Of a stretch of DNA of 64,000 bases, positions 34,094 through 44,682 are shown piece after piece; the stretch's first letter is position 1, and the number at the start of each line of letters is the position of its first letter. Source of the stretch: Fodinibacter sp963834965 (lineage in GTDB: Bacteria; Actinomycetota; Actinomycetes; Actinomycetales; Dermatophilaceae); assembly GCA_963834965.1 (NCBI GenBank), contig CAWIEI010000034.1:62001-126000 (forward strand), given 5' to 3'. The position numbers and the translations under genes are program-made. The notes beneath the pieces were generated by a model. The model saw only the letters and a program-made list of their open reading frames with translations, ran no database searches and was not told the DNA's origin.

Positions 34094-35247
34094 TGGCGCT
34101 GGGCCCGTTCGGCAGCGCCGCCAGCGCCGTGGGTGACCGGGTGATGCGGGCACGTGCCGGCTACCGGTCGGTCGACGCCCCCGACGGCTGGGCGCACACC
34201 CCGACCGAGTCGCTGTGGGTCACCGCCGACGACGGCGTGGCCCTGCACGTCGAGATCGACGCCCCCGACCTCTCGAGCCTCAGCCGGCGCCACCTCGCCG
34301 GGCGGATGCCGACTGTCGTGCTCGTGCACGGCTTCAGCCTGAACATGCAGTGCTGGGTGCTGCAGCGGCGGGCGCTGATCCACTCGGGGTTCCGGGTCGT
34401 CACCTACGACCAGCGCGGACACGGTCGCTCCGGCCAGCCGGCCCTGGAGAACTGCACGGTCGCCCAGCTCGGTCGCGACCTCGCCGCCGTCATGGACGCC
34501 ACCTGCACCAGTGGGCCGGTCGTGCTCGTCGGGCACTCGATGGGCGGCATGACCGTGATGTCGTATGCCGGCCAGCACCCCGACATCGTGCGCGACCGGG
34601 TGCTGGCGGTCGCGCTGATCGCCACCAGCGCCGGCGGCGACGAGATGACCGAGTTCGGCCTGGGGGCCACGGTCGGGAAGGTCGTGGGCTCGTTCGGGCC
34701 CGGCGTGCTGACCCGGATGTCCCGGCACGCACGGCCGATCGGCGCGCTGCGCAAGATGGGCCGCGGCGTGCAGGATGCCGTGGTGCAGCGCTGGGCGTTC
34801 GACTCCCCGGTGAGCCCCGAGCTGGTGCAGATGGTCGGCGACATGATCTTCTCCACCTCGTTCGACGTCATGGCCGCGTTCCTGCCCGACTTCGACGTGC
34901 TCGACATCAGCGCCGACCTCGCGCCGCTCGTCGGCATCGAGACCCTGGTGATGAACGGCGCCGGTGACCTGGTCACCCCGCCCTCGCACAGCGAGGAGAT
35001 CGTGCGCCGCATCCCTGGCGCAGAGCACGTGGTGGTCGAGGACGCCGGCCACATCCTCATGCTCGAGCACCCCCAGCTGGTCACCCAGCAGCTGCTCATG
35101 CTCATCGCGCGCGCCCAGCGGGCCGTGGCCGAGGGGGTGCCGGTGAGCAGCAAGCCGCGGGTGCGCCGCACCGTGCAGGACATCTCGAAGAAGCGCCGGG
35201 TGGCGCGCGCCCGGGCCGGCCGAGGCAAGCGGGAGGCCGCGTCGTGA
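34093..35247 (+). CDS. alpha/beta hydrolase
   Basis: A 384-residue alpha/beta-hydrolase-fold protein. The nucleophile elbow is VGHSMGGM with S149, VLVHGFSLNMQCW holds the oxyanion region, and the late DAGHILMLEHP gives the catalytic His. A basic C-terminal tail (KKRRVARARAGRGKRE) is unusual for the fold. Located between alr and tsaE in an overlapping operon, as in related actinobacteria; substrate unknown, perhaps a lipid or wall ester. Confidence 0.88.
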   Translation: MALGPFGSAASAVGDRVMRARAGYRSVDAPDGWAHTPTESLWVTADDGVALHVEIDAPDLSSLSRRHLAGRMPTVVLVHGFSLNMQCWVLQRRALIHSGFRVVTYDQRGHGRSGQPALENCTVAQLGRDLAAVMDATCTSGPVVLVGHSMGGMTVMSYAGQHPDIVRDRVLAVALIATSAGGDEMTEFGLGATVGKVVGSFGPGVLTRMSRHARPIGALRKMGRGVQDAVVQRWAFDSPVSPELVQMVGDMIFSTSFDVMAAFLPDFDVLDISADLAPLVGIETLVMNGAGDLVTPPSHSEEIVRRIPGAEHVVVEDAGHILMLEHPQLVTQQLLMLIARAQRAVAEGVPVSSKPRVRRTVQDISKKRRVARARAGRGKREAAS

Positions 35248-35738
35248 GCGGGCGCCGCGTCGCGCTGCCGGAGGTCGACGACACCCGAGCCCTGGGCCGG
35301 GTGCTCGGCTCGCTGCTGGGCGCCGGTGACCTCGTCGTGCTGACGGGGGGCCTCGGTGCCGGCAAGACGACCCTCACCCAGGGCATCGGCGAGGCTCTGG
35401 GCGTGCGCGGGCCGGTCACCTCGCCGACCTTCGTGATCGCCCGGGTGCACCCCTCCGTCGTCGGCGGCCCGGCGCTCGTGCACGTCGACGCCTACCGGCT
35501 CGGCGGGGCGCTCGAGCTCGACGACCTCGACCTCGACGCCTCGGTCGACGACAGCGTCACCGTGGTCGAGTGGGGGCACGGCCTGGCCGAGGACCTCAGC
35601 GACGACCGGCTCGAGGTCGTGCTCGACGTCGACATGGCCACCGAGGAGCGCACCGCGACGGTCACCGGTGTCGGTGGTCGCTGGAGCGGCGACGCCGCGG
35701 ATGCCGGGCTGGTCACCCTGGGTGGTGTGCCGTGCTGA
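35244..35738 (+). CDS. tsaE: tRNA t6A biosynthesis ATPase TsaE
   Basis: ATPase partner of the TsaB-TsaD complex that makes N6-threonylcarbamoyladenosine at tRNA position 37. P-loop GGLGAGKTTLTQG with K41; the ADP-binding threonine motif GPVTSPTFVIARV and the acidic VEWGHGLAEDL near residue 110 follow. 164 residues. GTG 35244 overlaps the previous stop by four bases (GTGA), and the gene overlaps tsaB by seven. Confidence 0.95.
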   Translation: MSGRRVALPEVDDTRALGRVLGSLLGAGDLVVLTGGLGAGKTTLTQGIGEALGVRGPVTSPTFVIARVHPSVVGGPALVHVDAYRLGGALELDDLDLDASVDDSVTVVEWGHGLAEDLSDDRLEVVLDVDMATEERTATVTGVGGRWSGDAADAGLVTLGGVPC

Positions 35739-36400
35739 CCCTCGCGATCGACACCTCGACCTCGGCGATCGGCGTCGCCGTGCTCGCACCCGGGTCCGAC
35801 CCCGTGGTGGGGGTCGAGGTGGACGCCCGGGCGCACACCGAGAAGCTCGCGCCGCTGGTGCGCGACACCCTCGCGGCTGCCGGCGCGGCGGCCGCCGACC
35901 TCACCGGCATCGCCGTCGGCGCCGGCCCCGGGCCGTTCACCGGGTTGCGGGTCGGCCTGGTCACCGCGCTCACCCTGGGGCACGCGCTCGGCATCCCGGT
36001 GCACGGGGTGTGCAGCCTCGACGCCCTGGCCGAGCAGGCGCTGGCCGCGGCCGCCGACGGCGTCGACGAGGTGCTCGTGGCCACCGACGCGCGGCGCAAG
36101 GAGGTCTACTGGGCCCGTTACGCCCGGGGCGCCGACGGGGCCGTGGCCCTCACCGAGCCTGCCGTCGACCGCCCCGCGGAGGTCGCGGATGCCGTGCGCG
36201 CGCTGCCGACCGCCGGTCGCGGGCCCCTGCTCTTCCCCGACCTCTTCCAGAACGGCCTGGGCGGCCCGCTCGACGTCGACCCGGGGTGGCTGGGGCAGGT
36301 CGCGCTGCGCCGCATCGCCGCGGGAGAGCCGATGCCGGTGGAACCCCTGTACCTCCGCCGCCCCGACGCCCTCACCACCGCCGAGCGGGGCCGGTCGTGA
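35732..36400 (+). CDS. tsaB: tRNA t6A biosynthesis protein TsaB
   Basis: Scaffold paralogue of TsaD in t6A synthesis. Starts LTLAIDTSTSAIGVAVL, contains GAGPGPFTGLRVGLVTA and the TDARRKEVYWARY motif. 222 residues; ASKHA fold without its own metal histidines. GTG 35732 starts seven bases before the tsaE stop. Confidence 0.94.
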   Translation: MLTLAIDTSTSAIGVAVLAPGSDPVVGVEVDARAHTEKLAPLVRDTLAAAGAAAADLTGIAVGAGPGPFTGLRVGLVTALTLGHALGIPVHGVCSLDALAEQALAAAADGVDEVLVATDARRKEVYWARYARGADGAVALTEPAVDRPAEVADAVRALPTAGRGPLLFPDLFQNGLGGPLDVDPGWLGQVALRRIAAGEPMPVEPLYLRRPDALTTAERGRS

Positions 36401-36876
36401 GCGTGACCGCACCGACCCTGCGCGAGGCGCGATGGACCGACATCCCGGCCCTGGCGGTGCTCGAGCGCGACCTCTTCGCGCACGACGCCTGGGCCGAGGC
36501 CACCTGGTGGGCCGAGCTCGCCGGCCGGCCACGCCGCGACTACGTCGTGCTCACCGACGCTGACGGCATCCTCGGGTATGCGGGGCTCGACCACGGTGGT
36601 GACGTCGCCGACGTGATGACCGTCGCGGTGGCCCCGCGAGCGCAGGGCCGGGGGGTCGGGGGGCGGCTGCTGGACGAGCTCGAGCGCCGCGCGCGGTCCC
36701 GTGGGGCGGCATCCCTGATGCTCGAGGTGCGTGCCGACAACACCGCCGCGCTCCGCCTCTACGAGCGTGCCGGCTTCGTCGTGCTGAGCACCCGCCGGCG
36801 CTACTACCAGCCGGGCGACGTCGACGCCCTGGTCATGCGAAAGCTGTTGCGGCAGGGGGAGCCCGGCGATGAGTGA
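36397..36876 (+). CDS. rimI: ribosomal-protein-alanine N-acetyltransferase RimI
   Basis: GNAT acetyltransferase of the RimI type, acetylating ribosomal protein S18 or other N-termini. The acetyl-CoA loop is QGRGVGGRLLDELERRA, followed by LEVRADNTAALRLYERAGF and RRRYYQPGDVDALVM. 159 residues. It overlaps tsaB by four bases (GTGA) and tsaD by eight; rimI between tsaB and tsaD is the standard actinobacterial order. Confidence 0.93.
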   Translation: MSVTAPTLREARWTDIPALAVLERDLFAHDAWAEATWWAELAGRPRRDYVVLTDADGILGYAGLDHGGDVADVMTVAVAPRAQGRGVGGRLLDELERRARSRGAASLMLEVRADNTAALRLYERAGFVVLSTRRRYYQPGDVDALVMRKLLRQGEPGDE

Positions 36877-37912
36877 CGCACCCCTGGTGCTGGGCATCGA
36901 GACCTCGTGCGACGAGACCGGCGTCGGCATCGTGCGCGGCGAGACGCTGCTCGTCGACGCCATCGCGAGCAGCGTCGACGAGCACGCCCGCTTCGGTGGT
37001 GTGGTGCCGGAGGTCGCCAGCCGGGCCCATCTCGAGGCCATGGTGCCCACCATCGAACGGGCTTGTGCCACAGCGGGAGTCACGCTACGCGAGCTGGATG
37101 CCGTTGCGGTCACGTCGGGCCCGGGTCTCGCTGGGGCGCTGATGGTGGGGGTCGCCTCGGCGAAGGCCTTGTCGCTCGCGCTCGGGGTGCCGCTGTACGG
37201 CGTCAACCACCTCGCCAGCCACGTGGCCGTCGACATCGTCGAGCACGGCCCGCTGCCCGAGCCGGTGCTCGCGATGCTGGTCTCCGGCGGGCACTCCTCG
37301 CTGCTGCTCGTGCCCGACGTGACGCACGATGTGCGCAGCCTCGGCTCGACCATCGACGACGCCGCCGGTGAGGCCTTCGACAAGGTGGCGAGGGTGCTCG
37401 GGCTGCCGTTCCCCGGCGGCCCGCACATCGACCGGGCGGCGAGGGAGGGCTCGATCACCATCGACTTCCCGCGGGGCCTGACCACCGGGCGCGACATGGA
37501 GCGGCATCGCTTCGACTTCTCGTTCTCGGGGCTCAAGACCGCCGTGTCGCGGTGGGTGCAGGCGCGCGAGGCTGCGGGGGAGCCGGTGCCGGTGGCCGAC
37601 GTGGCGGCCAGCTTCCAGGAGGCCGTCACCGACGTGCTCACCCGCAAGGCGGTGCTGGCCTGTCGCGAGCACGGCGTGGGTCACCTGCAGATCGGCGGCG
37701 GCGTGGCCGCGAACTCCCGGCTGCGGGCGATGGCGCAGGAGCGGTGCGACGCGGCCGGCATCCAGCTGCGGGTGCCGCGGCCGGGGCTGTGCACCGACAA
37801 CGGCGCGATGGTGGCGGCGCTCGGTGCGCAGATGGTGCTGAAGGGTCGCTCGCCCTCCGACCTCGCGCTGCCGGCCGACTCCTCGATGCCGGTCACCGAG
37901 GTCCAGGCCTAG
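36869..37912 (+). CDS. tsaD: tRNA t6A threonylcarbamoyltransferase TsaD
   Basis: Catalytic subunit transferring threonylcarbamoyl to A37. Iron/zinc ligands H114 and H118 lie in NHLASH; GIETSCDETGVG starts the ATP fold; TDNGAMVAALG ends it. 347 residues. The stop interlocks with the convergent GH3 gene (CTAG, four-base overlap). The gene ends the operon beginning at glmS or alr. Confidence 0.96.
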   Translation: MSDAPLVLGIETSCDETGVGIVRGETLLVDAIASSVDEHARFGGVVPEVASRAHLEAMVPTIERACATAGVTLRELDAVAVTSGPGLAGALMVGVASAKALSLALGVPLYGVNHLASHVAVDIVEHGPLPEPVLAMLVSGGHSSLLLVPDVTHDVRSLGSTIDDAAGEAFDKVARVLGLPFPGGPHIDRAAREGSITIDFPRGLTTGRDMERHRFDFSFSGLKTAVSRWVQAREAAGEPVPVADVAASFQEAVTDVLTRKAVLACREHGVGHLQIGGGVAANSRLRAMAQERCDAAGIQLRVPRPGLCTDNGAMVAALGAQMVLKGRSPSDLALPADSSMPVTEVQA

Positions 37913-39186
37913 CGGGTCGAGCAGGGGAGCAGGCCCATCCGCTCCTTGAGCGCGACGACCCGCTGCACCGACGCCTTCACCGTGGCGGCGAAGGCCGGGT
38001 CGTCGGCCGCCTTCGCCTTCACTGCGGCGATCATCGCGGGTGCGCTCGACGCGCGGCCGGTGAGCACGATGTCGCCGCCGGCGTCGAGGAACCGCACCGC
38101 GCGCTGTGCGGCCGGGGTGCTGCGCACCGCCTGGGCGTTGACGTCGTCGGTGATCACCACCCCGTCGTAGCCCAGCTTCCCGCGCAGCAGGTCGGTGACG
38201 ATGGGCTTCGAGAACATCGCCGGCACCTTCGGGTCGAGCTTGCTGTAGCGCGCCGAACCGACCATGACCAGGCCGGCGCCGGCCTCGACACCGGCGGCGA
38301 ACGGCTGCAGGTAGGGGTCGTTCGCGTCGGTCACGTCGTCGGTGATGCCGGTGCTGCTGAAGTCGGTGTTGCTGCGGATGCGCCCCAGGCCGGGGAAGTG
38401 CTTGACGGTGCCCTCGACGCCACCGGCCAGCATCCCCTTGAGGAACGCGGCCGAGGCGCGCTCCACCGTCTGGGGGTCCGATCCGTACTGGCGCCCGTAC
38501 CGCCCGATCGGCTCGTTGGCGCGGCCGAGGTCCGCGGGCACCGTGTCGGTGACCGGTGCGAGGTTGACGTTGACGCCGGCGGCCTTGAGCTCGCGGGCCC
38601 ATCCCGTGGCAGCCCGGGTGAGCGCCGCGGACGACATCGTCGCCTGCCTCTGCGCCGAGGGCGGTCGGGTGAAGCCGGCCCCGCGCAGCTGGTGCACCTC
38701 GCCGCCCTCCTGGTCGGCGGCGATGAGCAGCCCGACCGCACCGGTGCTCTTGCGCGACACCAGGCCCTGCAGGTGCTCGGAGGTGCGGTTGACCCTGGCG
38801 GCGCCGTCCCACCCGCCGAGGTAGATGACGTTGCCGACGTGCGAGCCGCGCACCACCGGGTCGAGCGAGCCGAGCGAGGCGTTGGCGTCGAAGCCCACCA
38901 TGAACAGCTGACCCAGCCGCTGCGCAGGTGTCATGGCATCGATGGTCGACGTGACGCAGGCGGCCGCGGCATCCTGGGTGGGCGACGGGGATGCCGTGCT
39001 CGGCCTGGCGCTCGGCGTCGCGGTGACGCTGGCCGACGGTGACGGTGCGGGGGCCGATGCGCTCGGGCTGCCCGGCGCGCTCGAGGTCCGCGGCCCGGCC
39101 GGGTCGCCCGCACACCCTGCGAGCACCAGGGTCACCACGGCGGCTGTGATGAGGGCCGGGCGGGGTCGAGACGTCGCGGGCAGCAC
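37909..39186 (-). CDS. GH3-family beta-N-acetylhexosaminidase-like lipoprotein
   Basis: Glycoside hydrolase family 3 protein (NagZ-like), 425 residues. A lipobox LVLAGCAG makes it a lipoprotein; a Ser/Pro/Ala/Thr linker follows. The barrel carries AADQEGGEVHQLRG, GVNVNLAPVTD, KHFPGLGR and the nucleophile Asp in VVITDDVNAQAV. The canonical KHFPGHG...DSH His/Asp dyad of NagZ reads GLGRIRSNTDFSS here, so the general acid is altered. The start is GTG 39186, with TACCGT 6 bases upstream; GTG 39219 is an alternative. Confidence 0.88.
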   Translation of the reverse strand: MLPATSRPRPALITAAVVTLVLAGCAGDPAGPRTSSAPGSPSASAPAPSPSASVTATPSARPSTASPSPTQDAAAACVTSTIDAMTPAQRLGQLFMVGFDANASLGSLDPVVRGSHVGNVIYLGGWDGAARVNRTSEHLQGLVSRKSTGAVGLLIAADQEGGEVHQLRGAGFTRPPSAQRQATMSSAALTRAATGWARELKAAGVNVNLAPVTDTVPADLGRANEPIGRYGRQYGSDPQTVERASAAFLKGMLAGGVEGTVKHFPGLGRIRSNTDFSSTGITDDVTDANDPYLQPFAAGVEAGAGLVMVGSARYSKLDPKVPAMFSKPIVTDLLRGKLGYDGVVITDDVNAQAVRSTPAAQRAVRFLDAGGDIVLTGRASSAPAMIAAVKAKAADDPAFAATVKASVQRVVALKERMGLLPCSTR

Positions 39187-39192
39187 CCGTCG

Positions 39193-39198
39193 ACGGTA
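39193..39198 (-). promoter_or_regulatory. -10 box of the GH3 lipoprotein gene
   Basis: TACCGT on the minus strand ends 6 bases before GTG 39186. Confidence 0.5.
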
Positions 39199-39271
39199 CG
39201 TGAGCCCGCTGCGAAGCACCGAATGCCGCTCAGCCGAGGCGGCAGCCACGGCATCCGACACAATCGTCCCC

Positions 39272-40258
39272 ATGCCGACCGACGCGACGCCGAGCCTGCC
39301 CGTGGTCCTCGACGTCGACACCGGGGTCGACGACGCCTGTGCCCTGCTCCTCGCCGCGCTGCACCCACGGCTCGACCTGCGAGCAGTGACCTGCGTCGGC
39401 GGCAACGCCCCGCTGGCCGACGTCGTGCGCAACACCCTCGTCGTCCTGCACACGGCAGGGCGGGGCGACGTGCCCGTCGGAGTCGGTGCCGCGCGCCCCA
39501 TCCTCGAGGAGCCGGTCGACGCCCGGCACGTGCACGGCGCCGACGGCATGGCCGACCTCGGTATGCCGGCCCCCACCCTCGCACCCGACCCGCGCCCGGC
39601 GATCGACCTGCTGCGCGACACCATCGACGCGCAGGCCGACGCGGGCGCACCGGTCACCGTGGTGCCGCTGGCCCCGATGACCAACCTCGCGCTGCTCGCC
39701 CGGGTGCACCCGCAGGCCTTCGCGCGGATCGGCCGGATCGTGTTCATGGGCGGCGGCGTGGAGATCAGCAACGCCACCGCCGCAGCCGAGTTCAACGTCT
39801 TCCACGACCCCGAGGCCGCCGCCATGGTGCTCGCCGCCTGCGCCGAGCACGACGTCCCCGTCACGATGTACGGCCTCGACGTCTTCTACGACCCGCTGGT
39901 CACCGACGTGCAGGTCGAGGGTCTGCGCGAGCTCGACACCCCGGTGGCCCACCTCGCCGCGGGGCTCATCTCGTTCCACCACCGCCGGTTCGCCAACTCG
40001 GGGGCGACCATCGGCGATGCCGGCGCGGTCGGCATCCTCGTCGAGCCGGATGCCGTGCGCACGCAGCGGCTGCCGGTGCGGGTCGAGCTCGCGGGAACCT
40101 GGACCCGCGGCCGCACGGTGGTCGACCGCCGCGACTGGAGCGGCGACCTCGCCCACGACCCGCACGGGCTGGCGGCCACGATGGTCGACGTGGCCCTGAG
40201 CATCGACGGGCCGCGGATCGCCGACCTGTGGGTGCGCACCGTCCGGGGAGAGGCGTGA
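39272..40258 (+). CDS. inosine-uridine preferring nucleoside hydrolase
   Basis: Hydrolyses ribonucleosides to base and ribose. The calcium-binding signature VLDVDTGVDDACAL (D14, D16, D20, D21) is intact; EFNVFHDPEAAAMVL supplies the later substrate and metal residues. 328 residues. It overlaps the ribokinase start by one base (TGATG), so the released ribose is phosphorylated by the next gene product: a nucleoside salvage pair. Confidence 0.93.
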   Translation: MPTDATPSLPVVLDVDTGVDDACALLLAALHPRLDLRAVTCVGGNAPLADVVRNTLVVLHTAGRGDVPVGVGAARPILEEPVDARHVHGADGMADLGMPAPTLAPDPRPAIDLLRDTIDAQADAGAPVTVVPLAPMTNLALLARVHPQAFARIGRIVFMGGGVEISNATAAAEFNVFHDPEAAAMVLAACAEHDVPVTMYGLDVFYDPLVTDVQVEGLRELDTPVAHLAAGLISFHHRRFANSGATIGDAGAVGILVEPDAVRTQRLPVRVELAGTWTRGRTVVDRRDWSGDLAHDPHGLAATMVDVALSIDGPRIADLWVRTVRGEA

Positions 40259-41091
40259 TGAGCGGGCGGGTGCTGGTGCTCGGGTCGCTCAACGTCGACC
40301 TCGTCACCCGGGTGGAGCGCCACCCGCGGCCGGGGGAGACCGTGCTCGGCGAGGGGCTCGAGCAGCTCGCCGGCGGCAAGGGGGCCAACCAGGCCGTGGC
40401 GGCGGCATCCGCGGGCGCCAGCGTCGCCATGGTCGGGTGCGTCGGCAACGACGCCGGCGGCGCCGCCTACCGCGCCCGGCTCGAACGGCTCGGCATCGAC
40501 GTGAGTGGCGTGCGCGTCGTCGAGGGCGCGTCGAGCGGGCACGCCCTCATCGTGGTGTCCGACGACGGCGAGAACTCGATCGTCGTCATCCCCGGCGCCA
40601 ACGACCTGCTCGACGAGCGCGAGGTCGCGGCGGTCGACGCGCTGGGCCCCGGCGACGTGCTCGTGGTGCAGCTCGAGGTGCCACGCGCCGTGGTGTGCAC
40701 CGCAGTGCGCCGCGCGGCCGCGCGTGGGGCTCGGGTGCTGCTCAACACCGCGCCGTATGCCGTGCTGCCCCCCGACGTCGTCGCGCTCGCCGACCCCGTC
40801 GTCGCCAACGAGCACGAGATGGCGGCCCTCGCCGAGGCCGGCACGGAGCCCCGGTCCCTGCTCGTCACCTTCGGGGCCAACGGGGCGGCCTGGGACGGCG
40901 CGACGCGCCCGGCCCACGTGGTCGCTGCGCACGAGGTGGTCGACACCACCGGTGCGGGCGACGCGTTCTGCGGCGCGCTCGCGGCATCCCTGGCGGCGGG
41001 GGACGACCGTGCAGCGGCCCTCGAGGAGGCCCTGGCGGCGGGCGCCGCCGCGGTCCGCCACCGCGGCGCCCAGCCGGACCCCCAGCTGTAG
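40258..41091 (+). CDS. rbsK: ribokinase
   Basis: PfkB-family kinase turning ribose into ribose-5-phosphate. GSLNVDLVTRVERHPRPGET and QLAGGKGANQAVAAA form the N-terminal sugar site; D235 in VDTTGAGDAFCGAL is the catalytic base and anion hole. 277 residues. It works downstream of the coupled nucleoside hydrolase. Its stop lies 3 bases from the convergent methyltransferase. Confidence 0.93.
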   Translation: MSGRVLVLGSLNVDLVTRVERHPRPGETVLGEGLEQLAGGKGANQAVAAASAGASVAMVGCVGNDAGGAAYRARLERLGIDVSGVRVVEGASSGHALIVVSDDGENSIVVIPGANDLLDEREVAAVDALGPGDVLVVQLEVPRAVVCTAVRRAAARGARVLLNTAPYAVLPPDVVALADPVVANEHEMAALAEAGTEPRSLLVTFGANGAAWDGATRPAHVVAAHEVVDTTGAGDAFCGALAASLAAGDDRAAALEEALAAGAAAVRHRGAQPDPQL

Positions 41092-41094
41092 GAC

Positions 41095-42342
41095 TCAGGC
41101 TGGGTCGACGACGAGGACGACCTGCTGCCCGGCCACCCGGGTCAGGATGACGGTGGCCTGGGCGCCGTCGCCGGCCTTGCGGCCGATCCGCAGCTCACGG
41201 CGCAGCTCGTCGTCGTCGAGCCGCACCCCGCGCTTCTTGATGGTGAGCCCGGTGACGCCGTGCTGGCGAAGCCAGGCCCGCAGCGACTTCACGCCGAACG
41301 GCATCACCTCGCGCACGGCGTAGCGCCGGGCGAACGGCACGTCGACGTGTGCTTCGCTGACCACGTAGCCCAGCCCGGTGTCGACCTCGCTGCCGAGGGT
41401 GGCCGCGGTGACCGCCCCGAGCAGGCCGGCCTGGGTGACCGCGCGGTCGGGCTCGTAGAGCCACGGCCCCACCGCCCCCAGCGACTCGACCCTGGGGATC
41501 TCCGGCTCGGCCATCGTCTCGTCGACCTCCACCGGCGAGCGGTCCGGCCGCAGGATGCGGGCACTGCGCCCCGGGCGCTGGGCCAGCGGACCCCACCACA
41601 CCGCGCACTCGAGCACCTCGCCGCCGAACGAGGTCCACTGGGCCTCGGTGCCGAGCGGGATGGCGTCGTGCGGCATCGAGGGCGACAGCTTCGCGCCGGT
41701 GGCGGGAACCGCCGTCGCCACCTGGAGCACGAACTCCCACGTCGGCTGGATCTCGTCGAGCCGGAAGACCCGCTTGATCCGCCCGTGCCGGCCGGTCAGG
41801 CCCGGCACCCGGCGGGCCGGGTCGAGCCACACGCCCACCCGCGAGCGCAGCGGGTCGCGCGGCGCCTCGAACTCCTCGGCGAGCCCCACCCGGGCGCGCG
41901 AGTCCGGCCACGGGCGCAGGTTGATGTCGGCGATGGCGGCGGTGACCGGGTCGATGTCGACCCCCCGCACGGTGACGCCGAGCGCTGACATGGCCACGGC
42001 ATCCGACCCGATGCCGCAGCCGAGGTCGTGCACGGTGGCCAGCGAGGCGTTGTAGAAGCGCCCGGCGTGGGTGGCCGCGACCTCCAGGCGCGAGGCCTGC
42101 TCGAGCCCGTCGGCGGTGTAGAGCATGTCGTCGGCGAACTCGCCGAACTTGGCCACCGCCCGCGCCCGCAGGCGCTGCTGGGTCAGCAGCGCGGCGACGA
42201 AGTCGGGGTCGTGGCCCTCCCGGCGCAGCCGGTCCTGCAGGCGCATCACCTCGCGCTCGTCGTAGGCGGGCAGGCTGCGCAGGATCGCCCGACCGTCCGG
42301 CGACCCCAGCGCTCGAACGGTGCCGACATCCACGGCGGGCAT
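41095..42342 (-). CDS. class I methyltransferase with THUMP-like C-terminal domain
   Basis: A 415-residue protein. An N-terminal helical part precedes a Rossmann methyltransferase: motif I VHDLGCGIGSDAVAMSALG, then VRGVDIDPVTAAIADIN. The C-terminal region ending LTIKKRGVRLDDDELRREL is the conserved THUMP-like domain of this actinobacterial family. RNA methylation is probable from the domain but the target is unknown. ATG 42342 gives the family start; GTG 42333 with an upstream CAGGAT is an alternative. Divergent from groES. Confidence 0.87.
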   Translation of the reverse strand: MPAVDVGTVRALGSPDGRAILRSLPAYDEREVMRLQDRLRREGHDPDFVAALLTQQRLRARAVAKFGEFADDMLYTADGLEQASRLEVAATHAGRFYNASLATVHDLGCGIGSDAVAMSALGVTVRGVDIDPVTAAIADINLRPWPDSRARVGLAEEFEAPRDPLRSRVGVWLDPARRVPGLTGRHGRIKRVFRLDEIQPTWEFVLQVATAVPATGAKLSPSMPHDAIPLGTEAQWTSFGGEVLECAVWWGPLAQRPGRSARILRPDRSPVEVDETMAEPEIPRVESLGAVGPWLYEPDRAVTQAGLLGAVTAATLGSEVDTGLGYVVSEAHVDVPFARRYAVREVMPFGVKSLRAWLRQHGVTGLTIKKRGVRLDDDELRRELRIGRKAGDGAQATVILTRVAGQQVVLVVDPA

Positions 42343-42404
42343 CCTGCCAGTTCCCGGGGCGCGTTCCTCCCGCGGGCGCACGCCGGCCTCGAGGCGTCCG
42401 GCGA

Positions 42405-42431
42405 CTGGCACTCGAGTTGACCGAGTGCTAA
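42405..42431. promoter_or_regulatory. CIRCE element 1 (HrcA operator)
   Basis: CTGGCACTC - 9 bases - GAGTGCTAA, close to the consensus TTAGCACTC-N9-GAGTGCTAA. Overlaps the groES -35 box. Confidence 0.9.
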
Positions 42432-42446
42432 CGAGCGACCTAGATT
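42417..42446 (+). promoter_or_regulatory. sigma-70-type promoter of groES-groEL
   Basis: -35 TTGACC (42417-42422) and -10 TAGATT (42441-42446), spacing 18. The -35 and spacer overlap CIRCE 1 and the start of transcription lies at CIRCE 2, so HrcA would block RNA polymerase directly. Confidence 0.8.
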
Positions 42447-42453
42447 TGCCTCA

Positions 42454-42480
42454 TTGGCACTCGCCTACGGTGAGTGCCAG
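42454..42480. promoter_or_regulatory. CIRCE element 2 (HrcA operator)
   Basis: TTGGCACTC - 9 bases (GCCTACGGT) - GAGTGCCAG, immediately downstream of the -10 box. Confidence 0.88.
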
Positions 42481-42577
42481 CGCACCCCGGGTCTCGATCG
42501 ACCCCCGCGACGGCGAGAGCGGCCCGGGAGCGCAGTCCCCGTCCACTTCGACTCACCCCACAGGGGAGGAGCACACC

Positions 42578-42871
42578 GTGTCGGTTTCCATCAAGCCGCT
42601 CGAGGACCGCATCGTCATCAAGAGCCTCGAGGCCGAGCAGACGACCGCGTCCGGTCTTGTCATCCCGGACACCGCGAAGGAGAAGCCCCAGGAGGGCGAG
42701 GTCCTCGCAGTCGGCCCGGGTCGCATCGACGACAAGGGCAACCGCGTCCCGCTCGACGTCCAGGTCGGTGACCGCGTCATCTACAGCAAGTACGGCGGCA
42801 CCGAGATCAAGCACGGCGGCGAGGAGTACCTCATCCTGTCCGCCCGTGACGTGCTCGCCGTCGTCGGCTGA
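42578..42871 (+). CDS. groES: co-chaperonin GroES
   Basis: Ten-kDa lid of the GroEL chaperonin, 97 residues. SIKPLEDRIVIKSLEAEQT starts the family, the mobile loop is EQTTASGLVIP, and RVIYSKYGGTEIKHGGEEYL ends it. GTG 42578 follows GGGGAGGAG. It is controlled by two CIRCE elements. A hairpin at 42896-42938 separates it from groEL. Confidence 0.97.
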   Translation: MSVSIKPLEDRIVIKSLEAEQTTASGLVIPDTAKEKPQEGEVLAVGPGRIDDKGNRVPLDVQVGDRVIYSKYGGTEIKHGGEEYLILSARDVLAVVG

Positions 42872-42895
42872 CGCACGAACCACGCATGCCGTGAC

Positions 42896-42938
42896 CGCGC
42901 CCCGGTGCGCACCCGCCACCGGGTGTGACCGGGGCGCG
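42896..42938 (+). other. intercistronic hairpin between groES and groEL
   Basis: An outer 11-bp perfect stem (42896-42906 with 42928-42938) encloses an inner CACCC/GGGTG stem. It may act as partial terminator or mRNA-processing/stability element setting the GroES:GroEL ratio. Confidence 0.6.
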
Positions 42939-43018
42939 TCCGGTACCGGTGCACCACAGACAACCCGCCGCGGCGGAGCGCAAGCCCGCCCCCGGCATCC
43001 CGATCACGAAGGACAGCA

Positions 43019-44635
<1,617 letters not shown>

Positions 44636-44682
44636 CCGCTCGCTCTCCCGCGCCGGCTCGTTCGGCGCACCACGCACCACAC

